64,000 nt of DNA, from NCBI GenBank assembly GCA_023436225.1, contig JAEZKA010000010.1, forward strand, positions 66,908 to 130,907. Direction: 5' to 3'. Each line of letters opens with the position of its first letter. Position 1 is the first letter of the stretch. The notes under the pieces were generated by a model that was given only the letters and a program-made list of their open reading frames with translations, made no database searches and was not told where the DNA came from. The position numbers and the translations under genes were made by a program. The stretch is from Bacillota bacterium (GTDB taxonomy: Bacteria > Bacillota > Clostridia > Lachnospirales > Lachnospiraceae). Below, piece after piece: positions 33,433 through 42,022 of this stretch.

Positions 33433-35034
33433 TTAATCGAGATATTTCTTCAGCGTCGCTCTTACTGCGCCCTTCCCTGCAATCAGCTCCTGGAACATAT
33501 TCTCAATCTTCTCACCCAATCCTACCTCGTATAGGTTCACTGCAAAGATCTTTTTATTAGAGAGAATTGGTCGAAGTGTATTCTTATCAATTACCTTGTC
33601 TCCAAGCTTGATATCCTTAACATATTCTTGTACCTCAGACAGCATGGGGTCCGGACTGGGAGCAAATTCCTCTCCATTGTCATCCACACCCATTAGATAA
33701 CGGCACCAGCCTGCTAATGTAAGCGGAATAAAGGTAAGCTCCGTTACCCTCAAATCCTTACTGTGAGCATATGCCTTAATGGTCTCACCAAACCGGATCG
33801 GTAGTTTTTGTGAGGTGTCAGTCGCAATTCTCTGAGGTGCATCGGGCATGAATGGATTGGGAAGTCTTCGCTCCAATACCGCCCTAATGAAATCCTGGGG
33901 GTCAAGCACTCCGGGGTTCACTACAACAGGCATACCCTCTACATATCCTATCTTATTCACCAGCTTAACCAGCTCTGTATCTCTCATCTCCTCCCAAATA
34001 GTCTGGTAGGATAATAAGCAGCCAAAGATGGCAAGAGATGTATGTAAGGGGTTTAAACAGGTACATACCTTCATCTTCTCAACCTTGTCTACTGTCTCCC
34101 GATCGGTAAAGAGAATTCCGGCTTTCTCAAAGGGTGGTCTACCATTCGGGAACGCCTCCTCGATTACCAGATACTCGGTCTCCTCAGCATTGACAAAGGC
34201 AGCGGTGTAGGTATTCTTACCGGTTATAATCCGCTCCGTATCCTCAAAGCTGTCATCAACTAACATCTGCTTCACCTTATCGTCCGGTCTGGGTGTGATC
34301 TTATCAATCATACTCCACGGGAACGAGACCTTCTTCGGATCGCTAATATAGCTAAGGAAGCTCTCCTCTGCAAAACCATTCTTCACCCAGTGCTCAGCAT
34401 AAGCCTCTACTGCAAAATATAGCTTATCCCCATTGTGGGAGCAGTTATCCAAACTTACCATAGCAATTGGTGCAGCACCTGATAAGAATCTCTCGTAAAG
34501 CAGCGCCGTCACCTTACCCATGATATGGTTCGGTCTACCTAAGCCAATGTTGAAATCAGCCTCTACTACACCGAGATGATCCCCCTTAGAATCAAACAGA
34601 CTGTAGCCCTTTTCCGTAATTGTAAAGCTTGCCAGCTGTAGTGAGGGATTTTTGAAAATCTCCTTTAATCTGGACCATTCGCTATCATTAGAGCTATCGG
34701 CAACCAGCGATTCCACCACACTGCCGATGACCTTCTTCTCAATTGCGCCGTCTGCCTTTAATACGACCAATAGACTCAGGTCGTCAAAGGGTTTATAAGC
34801 CTTCTCGATAATCTCATAATCAAAGCCTTCCGCAACAATCACACCTTTATCATAGCTTTTGCTGTTGAGAAGCTTCTGCATCCCTGCCGCCGGAAAGCCA
34901 CGGAAGATATTCCCTGCACCAAAGTGAATCCAAGTAGGCTGTGCCATTGTATCTTTCCGTACCTTTTCTCTGTCATATTCCGGCACTTCATACCCCATCG
35001 CCTTCCATGACTGATCATAGTCTTTTAATCTCAT
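33433..35034 (-). CDS. uxuB: D-mannonate oxidoreductase / fructuronate reductase (mannitol dehydrogenase family)
   Basis: NAD-dependent interconversion of D-fructuronate and D-mannonate in hexuronate breakdown. 533 residues. An amino Rossmann domain starts WIHFGAGNIFRGF, and a mannitol-dehydrogenase carboxyl domain contains the catalytic lysine region (KVCTCLNPLHTSLAIFGCLL) and NPFMPDAPQRIATDTSQKLPIRF. ATG 35034 has AGGAGGT upstream. It lies 23 nt after the broken uxuA and beside alpha-glucuronidase, fitting glucuronate use from xylan side chains. The product of this enzyme would need a mannonate dehydratase from elsewhere. Confidence 0.92.
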   Translation of the reverse strand: MRLKDYDQSWKAMGYEVPEYDREKVRKDTMAQPTWIHFGAGNIFRGFPAAGMQKLLNSKSYDKGVIVAEGFDYEIIEKAYKPFDDLSLLVVLKADGAIEKKVIGSVVESLVADSSNDSEWSRLKEIFKNPSLQLASFTITEKGYSLFDSKGDHLGVVEADFNIGLGRPNHIMGKVTALLYERFLSGAAPIAMVSLDNCSHNGDKLYFAVEAYAEHWVKNGFAEESFLSYISDPKKVSFPWSMIDKITPRPDDKVKQMLVDDSFEDTERIITGKNTYTAAFVNAEETEYLVIEEAFPNGRPPFEKAGILFTDRETVDKVEKMKVCTCLNPLHTSLAIFGCLLSYQTIWEEMRDTELVKLVNKIGYVEGMPVVVNPGVLDPQDFIRAVLERRLPNPFMPDAPQRIATDTSQKLPIRFGETIKAYAHSKDLRVTELTFIPLTLAGWCRYLMGVDDNGEEFAPSPDPMLSEVQEYVKDIKLGDKVIDKNTLRPILSNKKIFAVNLYEVGLGEKIENMFQELIAGKGAVRATLKKYLD

Positions 35035-35057
35035 AATAACCTCCTATGCCGCATCTA

Positions 35058-35493
35058 TTATTTTCTGCTGTTTTTATCGATTGCTTCCCATAGACCGTTC
35101 AGGTAAGCTACTCCAAGTGCTCTGTCATACAGACCATATCCCGGACGCGCCTGCTCATCCCATATCATACGTCCGTGATCGGGACGAATGACACCGTCAA
35201 AACCGCTCTCATAAAGAGCCCTTACGATCTCATACATATCAAAATTGCCGTCGGAGGACAGGTGGGAGCTTTCATGGAACACACCGTCGCATTCGAACCT
35301 CATATTTCTCAGATGGGCAAAATGAATTCTCTTACTAATCTTCGAATTACGGATAATCCTCCAACTTCCATGCTTCACCGACCGGAATATCATGCAGGGA
35401 GGATACCACTCCGCTCACTCCTGGTATCTGTCTAATCTTATCCAAAGCAACACTGTCATGCTTCTCACCAAACCATCTTAATGTAATCTTCAT
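35058..35493 (-). pseudogene. uxuA: Mannonate dehydratase gene with internal deletion and frameshift
   Basis: ATG 35493 (ribosome binding site GGAGAGG) begins a UxuA amino terminus (MKITLRWFGEKHDSVALDKI, then RQIPGVSGVVSSLHDIPVGE) that stops at TAA 35347-35349 after 48 codons. In another frame, 35058 to about 35360 encodes a UxuA carboxyl terminus (IHFAHLRNMRFE; GFDGVIRPDHGR; GYGLYDRALGVAYLNGLWEA). UxuA is normally about 350 residues; about 200 central codons, including most of the active site, are gone. The remaining pieces are clearly recognisable, so the loss looks recent. Promoter and operator upstream appear intact. Confidence 0.88.
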
Positions 35494-35599
35494 TTTTTAA
35501 CATCCTCTCCCAATTGTATTAATTTTCTCCACTTGGCAATTGATCGAATATTTTCCTTAAAGTAACTATATTGACAAATTCTTTCATCCCTCTATTATT

Positions 35600-35618
35600 T
35601 AGTATAGTATCTATACTA
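35600..35618 (-). promoter_or_regulatory. Palindromic operator at the uxu promoter
   Basis: TAGTATAG-TAT-CTATACTA is an 8-3-8 palindrome about 107 bp upstream of the uxuA start. On the minus strand it overlaps a TATACT -10 with TTGTGC 17 bp before it. It is probably a repressor site for the hexuronate genes; the regulator is not in the window. Confidence 0.6.
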
Positions 35619-35680
35619 TTGGAGCACAAGCATATTTTGCGTTAATCAAATAGATTATAAGGAACATAAGAACAGCGTTG

Positions 35681-35716
35681 AAGGGCTGTCGTATATCATA
35701 CTTTACGACAGCCCTT
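35681..35716. terminator. Terminator downstream of GH67, GGGCTGTCG type
   Basis: AAGGGCTGTCGTA (35681-35693) pairs with TACGACAGCCCTT (35704-35716), followed by CTATATTTAT on the plus strand. On the minus strand it ends the GH67 gene. Confidence 0.8.
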
Positions 35717-35798
35717 CTATATTTATCTGCTTCCTTCTCCCTACAGCTTATAATGACCTTACCTAATCCTCACAGGGGTCGATAAAGGACAGCTTCTC

Positions 35799-37850
35799 TT
35801 AGTAATAAATCTTTCTATGCTTATCATCATCAACTCCTGATTTCCGATAGAAATAGGTATTGATTCTGTCTCTCCATTCCACCGCACTTTCTAATTGTAG
35901 TTCAAAGCGCTCGCTCAAGCGAAGATATACATCCTGAGGCAATATATCCTGCAAGGTTTGTAAGCCACGTATCATATTTTCCACCTCATCGACACCTTCG
36001 AAATGAGTATCATAAATATGCTGTATTAGGGTCTTCCCACTGTTTAGGACATAATCATAATTTACATAATGGAAGAACAGAAGCAACTCCTGTGGACAAG
36101 TCTCAAGGCTTTCATACATAGAAGCATTGGGCTCATTATATTGGGTTGCATAACCTGTTCCATTCACCGTACGGTCCACACCTACCCCATTTCGATCCGC
36201 TCTATGATAGGTACCCCATTTATCATATTCATAGCCATCTACATTAGGCCCATAATGATAGTGTGGATTAACCATCCATCCAATTCCCAAGGGAGAGGTG
36301 TATTTTTCATATGTAGACCAGGAGTATAGCAAGATATCTGATAGAACAGTCAGAAGCCTCTCATTATGAGAAAAGGTTAACAGGATCCATTCTTTCAGGA
36401 TCTCCTCTGATGATAGCTCCGTATTCCAGCATAGTCTTCCGAAGCCGTAAAGATTGGCGGCAGCAAGATCATGACCAGTCCAATTATAGTCATTCCCCGT
36501 ATTCGCTACTGCTGCTATACCACAGTTTGTCTGGTGATAGGTTCTGCCTGCTACGATATCAGCTACCGTAGCCTCTGTATCCGTTGCATAGGTATTAAAG
36601 CTTAATACTTCCTTCCACATCGGCACAAGATAACATGCATGCTTCTGTTGGCCTGTATATTCTTGGGCTATCTGTACCTCCAGCATCTGGTTAGTCTTCT
36701 TGAGGCCTCCAAAAAGTGGAGATACCGGTTCTCTTACCTGGAAATCCATTGGTCCATTTTTAATCTGAAGAATTACATTGTCTTCAAATAGACCATCCAG
36801 ACCTATAAAATTATCGTAGGCCGCCCTTGCACGATCTGTCTTATAATCACGCCAATCCTGCTGGCAGTTATATACAAAGCACCTCCATATTAGAATACCG
36901 TTATATGGCTTCAAAGCCCTTGCCAGTACATTGGCTCCGTCTGCATGTGTTCTTCCATATGTAAAGGGACCTGGCCGCCCTTCTGAATCTGCTTTGATCA
37001 AAAATCCCCCGAAATTCGGTATTTGGTGATAGATATTGGCAACGCATTGCTTCCACCATTCTGATACACCCAGATCGCAAGGATCGGCTGTATTGATACC
37101 CCCTATTTCCAGGGGTGCTGCAAAGTTCACGCTTAAATATAGCTTAATACCAAAGCCGGAGAAAATCGTATCCATCTCCTTAAGCTTTCCTAAATATCGG
37201 TCGGTAATCAGCCCGGAGGCTGCTTTTCCACGAACATTAACATTATTTATGACTACCGCATTGATACCAATGGAAGCCACCATTCTTGCATAATCAATCG
37301 TTCGTTCATTGATTAGAAGCTCCTCCCGTTCAAAGAAGAAGGAGGCACCGGAATACCCTCTCTCAATACTGCCATCCAGGTTATCCCAATGATTCAGCAT
37401 TCGAAGGCGATTCATAGGCCTTTCCAAAAGTCTCAGTCCTCGAAGTTCTTGCCCCATAGCAATCCTGCGTATCAATTCGAAGCATCCATACAAGATACCG
37501 TTTTCTGTGCTTCCAATGATATAAATATTGGTATCACTTTGATGAATAAGATAGCCTTCCTCTCCTAATTCTGCTGATCCCAGTTTTTCCTTACTAACTT
37601 CATGGCAGCTATCAGCCAATATAATACTATTTGTTATAGAATTAATATCCCTATGGTTTTGTTCTATATTGTATTCCAGGTTGATATTCAGTATTTTCAT
37701 TAATGCGTTACTGAGTTCCTTAGCCGCATTTCGTGCAATTACTCCCGCCGGATTATTATTCGCTTTCAATAGATAGAGCCTGTTCAATAAATCTGTATCC
37801 TTAAAGCTTTTCAACCTATGATAGTTAAGCCAGCATTGATTATAACTCAT
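35799..37850 (-). CDS. aguA: Alpha-glucuronidase, glycoside hydrolase family 67
   Basis: Removes (4-O-methyl-)glucuronic acid from the non-reducing end of xylo-oligosaccharides. About 683 residues. Family marks: RMLNHWDNLDGSIERGYSG, KADSEGRPGPFTYGRTHADG with a catalytic carboxylate region, and GPMDFQVREPVSPLFGG. No signal peptide, so it acts on imported aldouronic acids. I place the start at ATG 37850 with AGGAGAG upstream. The open frame extends 27 codons further through three 18-bp repeats encoding GDEVHF; that part has no ribosome binding site and is probably leader. A terminator hairpin separates it from the GH3 gene. Confidence 0.93.
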   Translation of the reverse strand: MSYNQCWLNYHRLKSFKDTDLLNRLYLLKANNNPAGVIARNAAKELSNALMKILNINLEYNIEQNHRDINSITNSIILADSCHEVSKEKLGSAELGEEGYLIHQSDTNIYIIGSTENGILYGCFELIRRIAMGQELRGLRLLERPMNRLRMLNHWDNLDGSIERGYSGASFFFEREELLINERTIDYARMVASIGINAVVINNVNVRGKAASGLITDRYLGKLKEMDTIFSGFGIKLYLSVNFAAPLEIGGINTADPCDLGVSEWWKQCVANIYHQIPNFGGFLIKADSEGRPGPFTYGRTHADGANVLARALKPYNGILIWRCFVYNCQQDWRDYKTDRARAAYDNFIGLDGLFEDNVILQIKNGPMDFQVREPVSPLFGGLKKTNQMLEVQIAQEYTGQQKHACYLVPMWKEVLSFNTYATDTEATVADIVAGRTYHQTNCGIAAVANTGNDYNWTGHDLAAANLYGFGRLCWNTELSSEEILKEWILLTFSHNERLLTVLSDILLYSWSTYEKYTSPLGIGWMVNPHYHYGPNVDGYEYDKWGTYHRADRNGVGVDRTVNGTGYATQYNEPNASMYESLETCPQELLLFFHYVNYDYVLNSGKTLIQHIYDTHFEGVDEVENMIRGLQTLQDILPQDVYLRLSERFELQLESAVEWRDRINTYFYRKSGVDDDKHRKIYY

Positions 37851-37875
37851 TTCTTCTCTCCTATTCTTGTTCGTT

Positions 37876-37929
37876 CCAAAGTGAACTTCGTCCCCAAAGT
37901 GAACTTCGTCCCCAAAGTGAACTTCGTTC
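37876..37929. repeat. Three 18-bp tandem repeats ahead of aguA
   Basis: Three consecutive units CCAAAGTGAACTTCGTCC (37876, 37894, 37912; the third differs at its next-to-last base), ending 26-79 nt upstream of the chosen aguA start. The last unit extends into the palindrome GTGAACTTCGTTCAC. Confidence 0.88.
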
Positions 37930-37975
37930 ACTTGTAAAGAGTGTTAACCGTTTAGAACGTTATTTCTATACGATT

Positions 37976-38006
37976 AAAAGTGGGCGCTGGTTTTACGCCC
38001 ACTTTT
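37976..38006 (-). terminator. Hairpin between the GH3 and GH67 genes
   Basis: AAAAGTGGGCG (37976-37986) pairs with CGCCCACTTTT (37996-38006), 11 nt after the GH3 stop. On the minus strand the arm ends CACTTTTAATC, so it may terminate or reduce read-through into aguA. Confidence 0.8.
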
Positions 38007-38017
38007 CGCTCTCCTTA

Positions 38018-40177
38018 TTACAGAACAACGGTTTTGTTGGAACGAACGATCTTACTGAATGGTTTATTCCCAGTTAATTGAATACTTCTTGCGTCCGGTT
38101 GGCTACTACCAATGAATATTTCGTATTCTCCTTCATGAAGCACTAGCTTACCGGTATTATCATATAGTCCAAAAGCTTCGTCTTTTAACGTTATCTTAAT
38201 TGTTCTTTGCTCTCCGGGCATCAAATTAACCTTCTTTAGACCCTTTAGCTGATGATTTGGTGCACCTTCCACCTTAGCCCTAACATAAACCTGAACTGTC
38301 TCAGCACCGGTATAGTTACCTACATTCTTCAAATCCACACTGCAGGATATTGATTTACCCGGCTCAATCACGTCGGCATCCACCGATATGTTACTCAGTT
38401 CAAACTTTGTATAGGATAAACCATATCCGAAGGGATATAGGGCATCCTGAGTCATATAACGATAGGTTCTGCCCTTCATATTATAATCCGTAAATTCCGG
38501 AAGTTCCTCAGTGGTCCGATAGAACGTAACCGGTAGCTTGCCCTCCGGTGAAAATTCACCGAACAGCATCCTTGCAATTACCTTACCGCCCTGTGCACCG
38601 GGATACCATCCTTGAATGATAGCCGGAATATGCTCATCCTCCCATGGAATGCTCAGAGCACTTCCGGAAAGTAATACTAATACCACTGGCTTACCACTGC
38701 GATATAATTCCTTAATCACCTCTTCTTGAAGACCGGGAAGTCTTAAGTTCTGCTTATCTCCACTGGCAAATTCATTCCCCTGATCTCCTTCTTCCCCTTC
38801 CAGTCCAGGGTCGAGACCAAAGCAGGCAATGACAACATCACTCTTATCGCATACGGCACGCGCCTCTGCGATACGATCATTCTCCTGTCCTAAGCCTTGA
38901 ACACGGTCCTTGAACAGATGACAGCCCTCTGAGAAGAATATGCGGGTACTATCACCCAGATATTCTCTGATACCTTCAAGGATAGTGATATATTCGGAGG
39001 ATGTCCCCTCATAATTCCCTACCAAAGCCTTACGGTTATCGGCATTCGGTCCAATCACACCGACTGTCTTAATTTTATTTTTATCAAGCGGAAGTAGATT
39101 ATTCTCATTCTTTAATAAAACGATGGACTTAGCGGATGCCTTCTGATTTAACTTTTTATGCTCAGCAGAATCCACCTGATCATAATCGATTGAGTTAAAG
39201 GGAACCTTTACCTGATCATCAAACAACCCTAACTTCATGCGGGTTGTAACCAGTCGGATCACTGCCTGGTCGATGGTTTCTTCTTTCACAAGACCGTCTC
39301 TAATTGCGTAGAGTAGGTTACCGTATATATTACCGCAATTTAAGTCGCAGCCATTATTCATAGCCAATGCCACTGATTCTACTGGTGTAGAGGTGACCAT
39401 ATGACCCTCATGGAAATCCTTAATCGCCCAACAGTCAGAGGTTACATGCCCCTCAAAGCCCCATTGCTCACGAAGAATATCCCTAAGTAAGGTCTTACTA
39501 CCACAGCAGGGCTCACCATTGGTACGATTATAGGCACCCATGACAGCCTCTACACCAGCCTCCTGTACGCAGGCTTTAAAAGCAGGAAGATAAGTCTCAT
39601 ATAAATCCTGAATCGATACTTCAGCATTAAAGCTATGTCTGATATCCTCCGGACCAGAATGTACTGCAAAATGCTTTGCACATGCTGCTGCCTTCATATA
39701 TTTTTCATCATGTCCCTGGATTCCCTGTACGAATCTTACACCAAGCCTGGAGCTTAAATAGGGATCCTCACCATAAGTCTCATGGCCTCTTCCCCATCTG
39801 GGGTCACGGAAGATATTCACGTTAGGCGACCAGAAGGTTAATCCCTTATATATATCCGTATCATTATATTTCTGCTGCATATTAAACTTTGCTCTGCCTT
39901 CGGTAGAAATCGTATCAGCGACTTCTTCCAGAAGATCCTCATCAAAGGTTGCAGCTAGACCGATTGCCTGTGGAAATACGGTAGCAACTCCGGCACGAGC
40001 AACACCATGCAGTGCTTCATTCCACCAATTATATGCCTTCACTCCAAGTCTCTCTATAGACGGGGCAGTATAAAGAGTCTGGAAAACCTTCTCTTCTAAA
40101 GTCATTCTGGATACCAAATCCTTAGCTCTCTCCTGAAAGCTTAATGTCTCATCCAAATAAGCGTATCTTTCTTGCAT
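38018..40177 (-). CDS. Glycoside hydrolase family 3 (beta-xylosidase / beta-glucosidase)
   Basis: 719 residues. GH3 amino TIM-like domain (WWNEALHGVARAG; DPRWGRGHETYGEDPYL; KHFAVHSGPE), with the catalytic Asp in GHVTSDCWAI; a middle alpha/beta sandwich (GVIGPNADNRKALVGNYEGT); and a carboxyl fibronectin-like domain (KNVGNYTGAETVQVYV). The WNEALHG and RHSFNAEVS signatures resemble fungal/bacterial xylan 1,4-beta-xylosidases. No signal peptide. It is divergent from an AraC gene and upstream of aguA in the xylan cluster. The sugar specificity is an inference. Confidence 0.9.
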   Translation of the reverse strand: MQERYAYLDETLSFQERAKDLVSRMTLEEKVFQTLYTAPSIERLGVKAYNWWNEALHGVARAGVATVFPQAIGLAATFDEDLLEEVADTISTEGRAKFNMQQKYNDTDIYKGLTFWSPNVNIFRDPRWGRGHETYGEDPYLSSRLGVRFVQGIQGHDEKYMKAAACAKHFAVHSGPEDIRHSFNAEVSIQDLYETYLPAFKACVQEAGVEAVMGAYNRTNGEPCCGSKTLLRDILREQWGFEGHVTSDCWAIKDFHEGHMVTSTPVESVALAMNNGCDLNCGNIYGNLLYAIRDGLVKEETIDQAVIRLVTTRMKLGLFDDQVKVPFNSIDYDQVDSAEHKKLNQKASAKSIVLLKNENNLLPLDKNKIKTVGVIGPNADNRKALVGNYEGTSSEYITILEGIREYLGDSTRIFFSEGCHLFKDRVQGLGQENDRIAEARAVCDKSDVVIACFGLDPGLEGEEGDQGNEFASGDKQNLRLPGLQEEVIKELYRSGKPVVLVLLSGSALSIPWEDEHIPAIIQGWYPGAQGGKVIARMLFGEFSPEGKLPVTFYRTTEELPEFTDYNMKGRTYRYMTQDALYPFGYGLSYTKFELSNISVDADVIEPGKSISCSVDLKNVGNYTGAETVQVYVRAKVEGAPNHQLKGLKKVNLMPGEQRTIKITLKDEAFGLYDNTGKLVLHEGEYEIFIGSSQPDARSIQLTGNKPFSKIVRSNKTVVL

Positions 40178-40959
40178 CTATGTACCCTCCTAATTAATTG
40201 TTTACTGTTAAATAAAGTACAACTATAATCTTGGTTCATCATTACTAAATTACATTTTAATCCTACTTGAAATATTCCAACCCGAATTAGATTTGAATTA
40301 TGCTAACCCTAATTCAATATCATACTAATATTACACTATGTTCGTTTAATCACTCAACAAAAAAATGCAACAGATTATGCTCAAAAGTATGAATTATTGC
40401 TATCATTATCTTCATACATTTCGTCCATATCAATTGATTATGAATGACTGCAAATCCATTGCCTATATTGACCACATTTTAATACTATATCAGATTTTGC
40501 TTTTTTACCTATCATGTTTTGCGTTCATCATATCATCTTTTGCGATTTTTAAAGATTTTTTCTTCTATTCGTAATTAATTTATTGATTTAACATATCTTA
40601 TTTACAAACGATAAAATTTATAATAATATATATATATTACTATAAATTTCGCCAATGAATTACATAAAGGAACCGTTTGTTCCACATATTGAACAAGCTA
40701 ACCTTACACTCCAACCTTCCAAAAACTGCGATTGGCGGCATCACAAATATGCCAATTGAAAAATCTTTAATTTCCAATCTATTCTTCAACAATTATTCAG
40801 GTAGGAAAATAGCAATATTTATTATCTAATAATTGTGTTTTGTAGCAATATTCATAAGCTTAAACTCTAATTGCATCTCGCAAGAACTTGAGGATGCTCA
40901 CTATGATATCAACATTTACGTATTGGATTATCAATGATTGAAAGGCCACGGTATAAGAG
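40178..40959. other. Divergent region between GH3 and AraC genes
   Basis: About 780 bp, very AT-rich. Two copies of AACCCNAATT (40279-40288 and 40305-40314; 26 bp apart) lie 102-137 bp upstream of the GH3 start and may be regulator sites. I see no gene, RNA or clear hairpin elsewhere. Confidence 0.5.
40279..40314 (-). promoter_or_regulatory. Direct repeats, possible AraC-type operator for the GH3 gene
   Basis: AACCCGAATT (40279-40288) and AACCCTAATT (40305-40314) repeat in the same orientation at a 26-bp offset, upstream of the GH3 gene. AraC proteins bind direct repeats, and the adjacent AraC gene is the natural candidate. Confidence 0.35.
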
Positions 40960-41838
40960 ATGAGAATCTTGGATGGTATTTTTGAGAAGGTAGATTATCA
41001 GAATAATACGTCAATACTTCTTCATATTAACAGTGAGATAGATAATTATTCTGTTCACTGGCATACTGCAATCGAGATGATTATGCCGGTCGAGAATATA
41101 TATACCATTAATATTGGGAAGGTCTCATATGTATTACAAGAGGGTGATATTTTGATCATACCACCCGGTGAGCTTCATGAGCTTATAGCACCATCTCAGG
41201 GTGTTCGCCGTATCTTATTGTTTGACTTTTCGCTTATTAGTAATTTAAAGGGTTTATCCAATATTTTAACCGTTCTTAATCAACCGAGACAGATTACTCC
41301 AACCACAGCACCGGATATTCATTCTCAGCTTGTCCGGTTGTTCGATGAAATCACTTATGAATACAGAAGTATAAATACCCTTCGGGAAGCTGCTATTTAT
41401 GCTCTGATCATCCAGATGTTTGTCGTGATGGCACGCAAATATATGAATACCGAGAATCTTTTTCCTGATGTAAAGCTGAATAAGCAACGGGAATATATCG
41501 AAAAATTCAATGTGATCTTTGAATATATTAATAACAATTATTCCGATGAAATCACCTTGGATGTCATTGCCGATGTAGCCGGCTTCAGTAAATTCCATTT
41601 TTCACGATTATTTAAGCAGTTTACCGATATATCCTTCTATGATTACCTAAACCAACGCAGAGTGAAGGAAGCTGAAAAGCTTCTTCTTGATCCTAATCTT
41701 TCCATTACAGAGGTTGCTATGCGATCCGGCTTCTCCAGTATCGCCACCTTTAACCGGGTATTCAAGGGCTTTAAGCAATGTACTCCGACCGAATTTAAAA
41801 ATCTGTATCGCAGAAGGAATCATGCTCACAGTCAATGA
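40960..41838 (+). CDS. AraC-family transcriptional regulator
   Basis: 292 residues. An amino cupin (HWHTAIEMIMPVENIYTINIG; EGDILIIPPGELHELI) and a carboxyl double helix-turn-helix (LDVIADVAGFSKFHFSRLFK; ITEVAMRSGFSSIATFNRVFK). It is divergent from the GH3 gene, and convergent with the downstream GH43 gene. It probably activates the xylosidase/glucuronidase genes in response to a xylan-derived sugar. No strong ribosome binding site lies before ATG 40960, so the start is slightly uncertain. Confidence 0.9.
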   Translation: MRILDGIFEKVDYQNNTSILLHINSEIDNYSVHWHTAIEMIMPVENIYTINIGKVSYVLQEGDILIIPPGELHELIAPSQGVRRILLFDFSLISNLKGLSNILTVLNQPRQITPTTAPDIHSQLVRLFDEITYEYRSINTLREAAIYALIIQMFVVMARKYMNTENLFPDVKLNKQREYIEKFNVIFEYINNNYSDEITLDVIADVAGFSKFHFSRLFKQFTDISFYDYLNQRRVKEAEKLLLDPNLSITEVAMRSGFSSIATFNRVFKGFKQCTPTEFKNLYRRRNHAHSQ

Positions 41839-41909
41839 CGCAGTTATTTGTTTCCATGTCTTTCAACCTTGCCATTCACTCTTCATTTTGCATTAATCTT
41901 TCCTTTTTT

Positions 41910-41948
41910 AACACAAAAAGCTTGCTATAACAGCAGGCTTTTTGTGTT
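41910..41948. terminator. Bidirectional terminator between AraC and GH43
   Basis: AACACAAAAAGC/GCTTTTTGTGTT with an inner TGCT/AGCA makes a 15-bp stem with one bulge. It serves the converging AraC (plus) and GH43 (minus) genes. Confidence 0.85.
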
Positions 41949-42022
41949 AAATCAAATATTATCTATTCGTTGCCATTCAGCTCATTTTCTAATATACTTA
42001 CGGATTTCTTCCATGTCTTTGG

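Noticed and set aside
37851..37931. 27-codon amino-terminal extension of aguA with GDEVHF repeats
   Set aside because: No ribosome binding site at 37931, while ATG 37850 has one; the repeats are better read as leader DNA.
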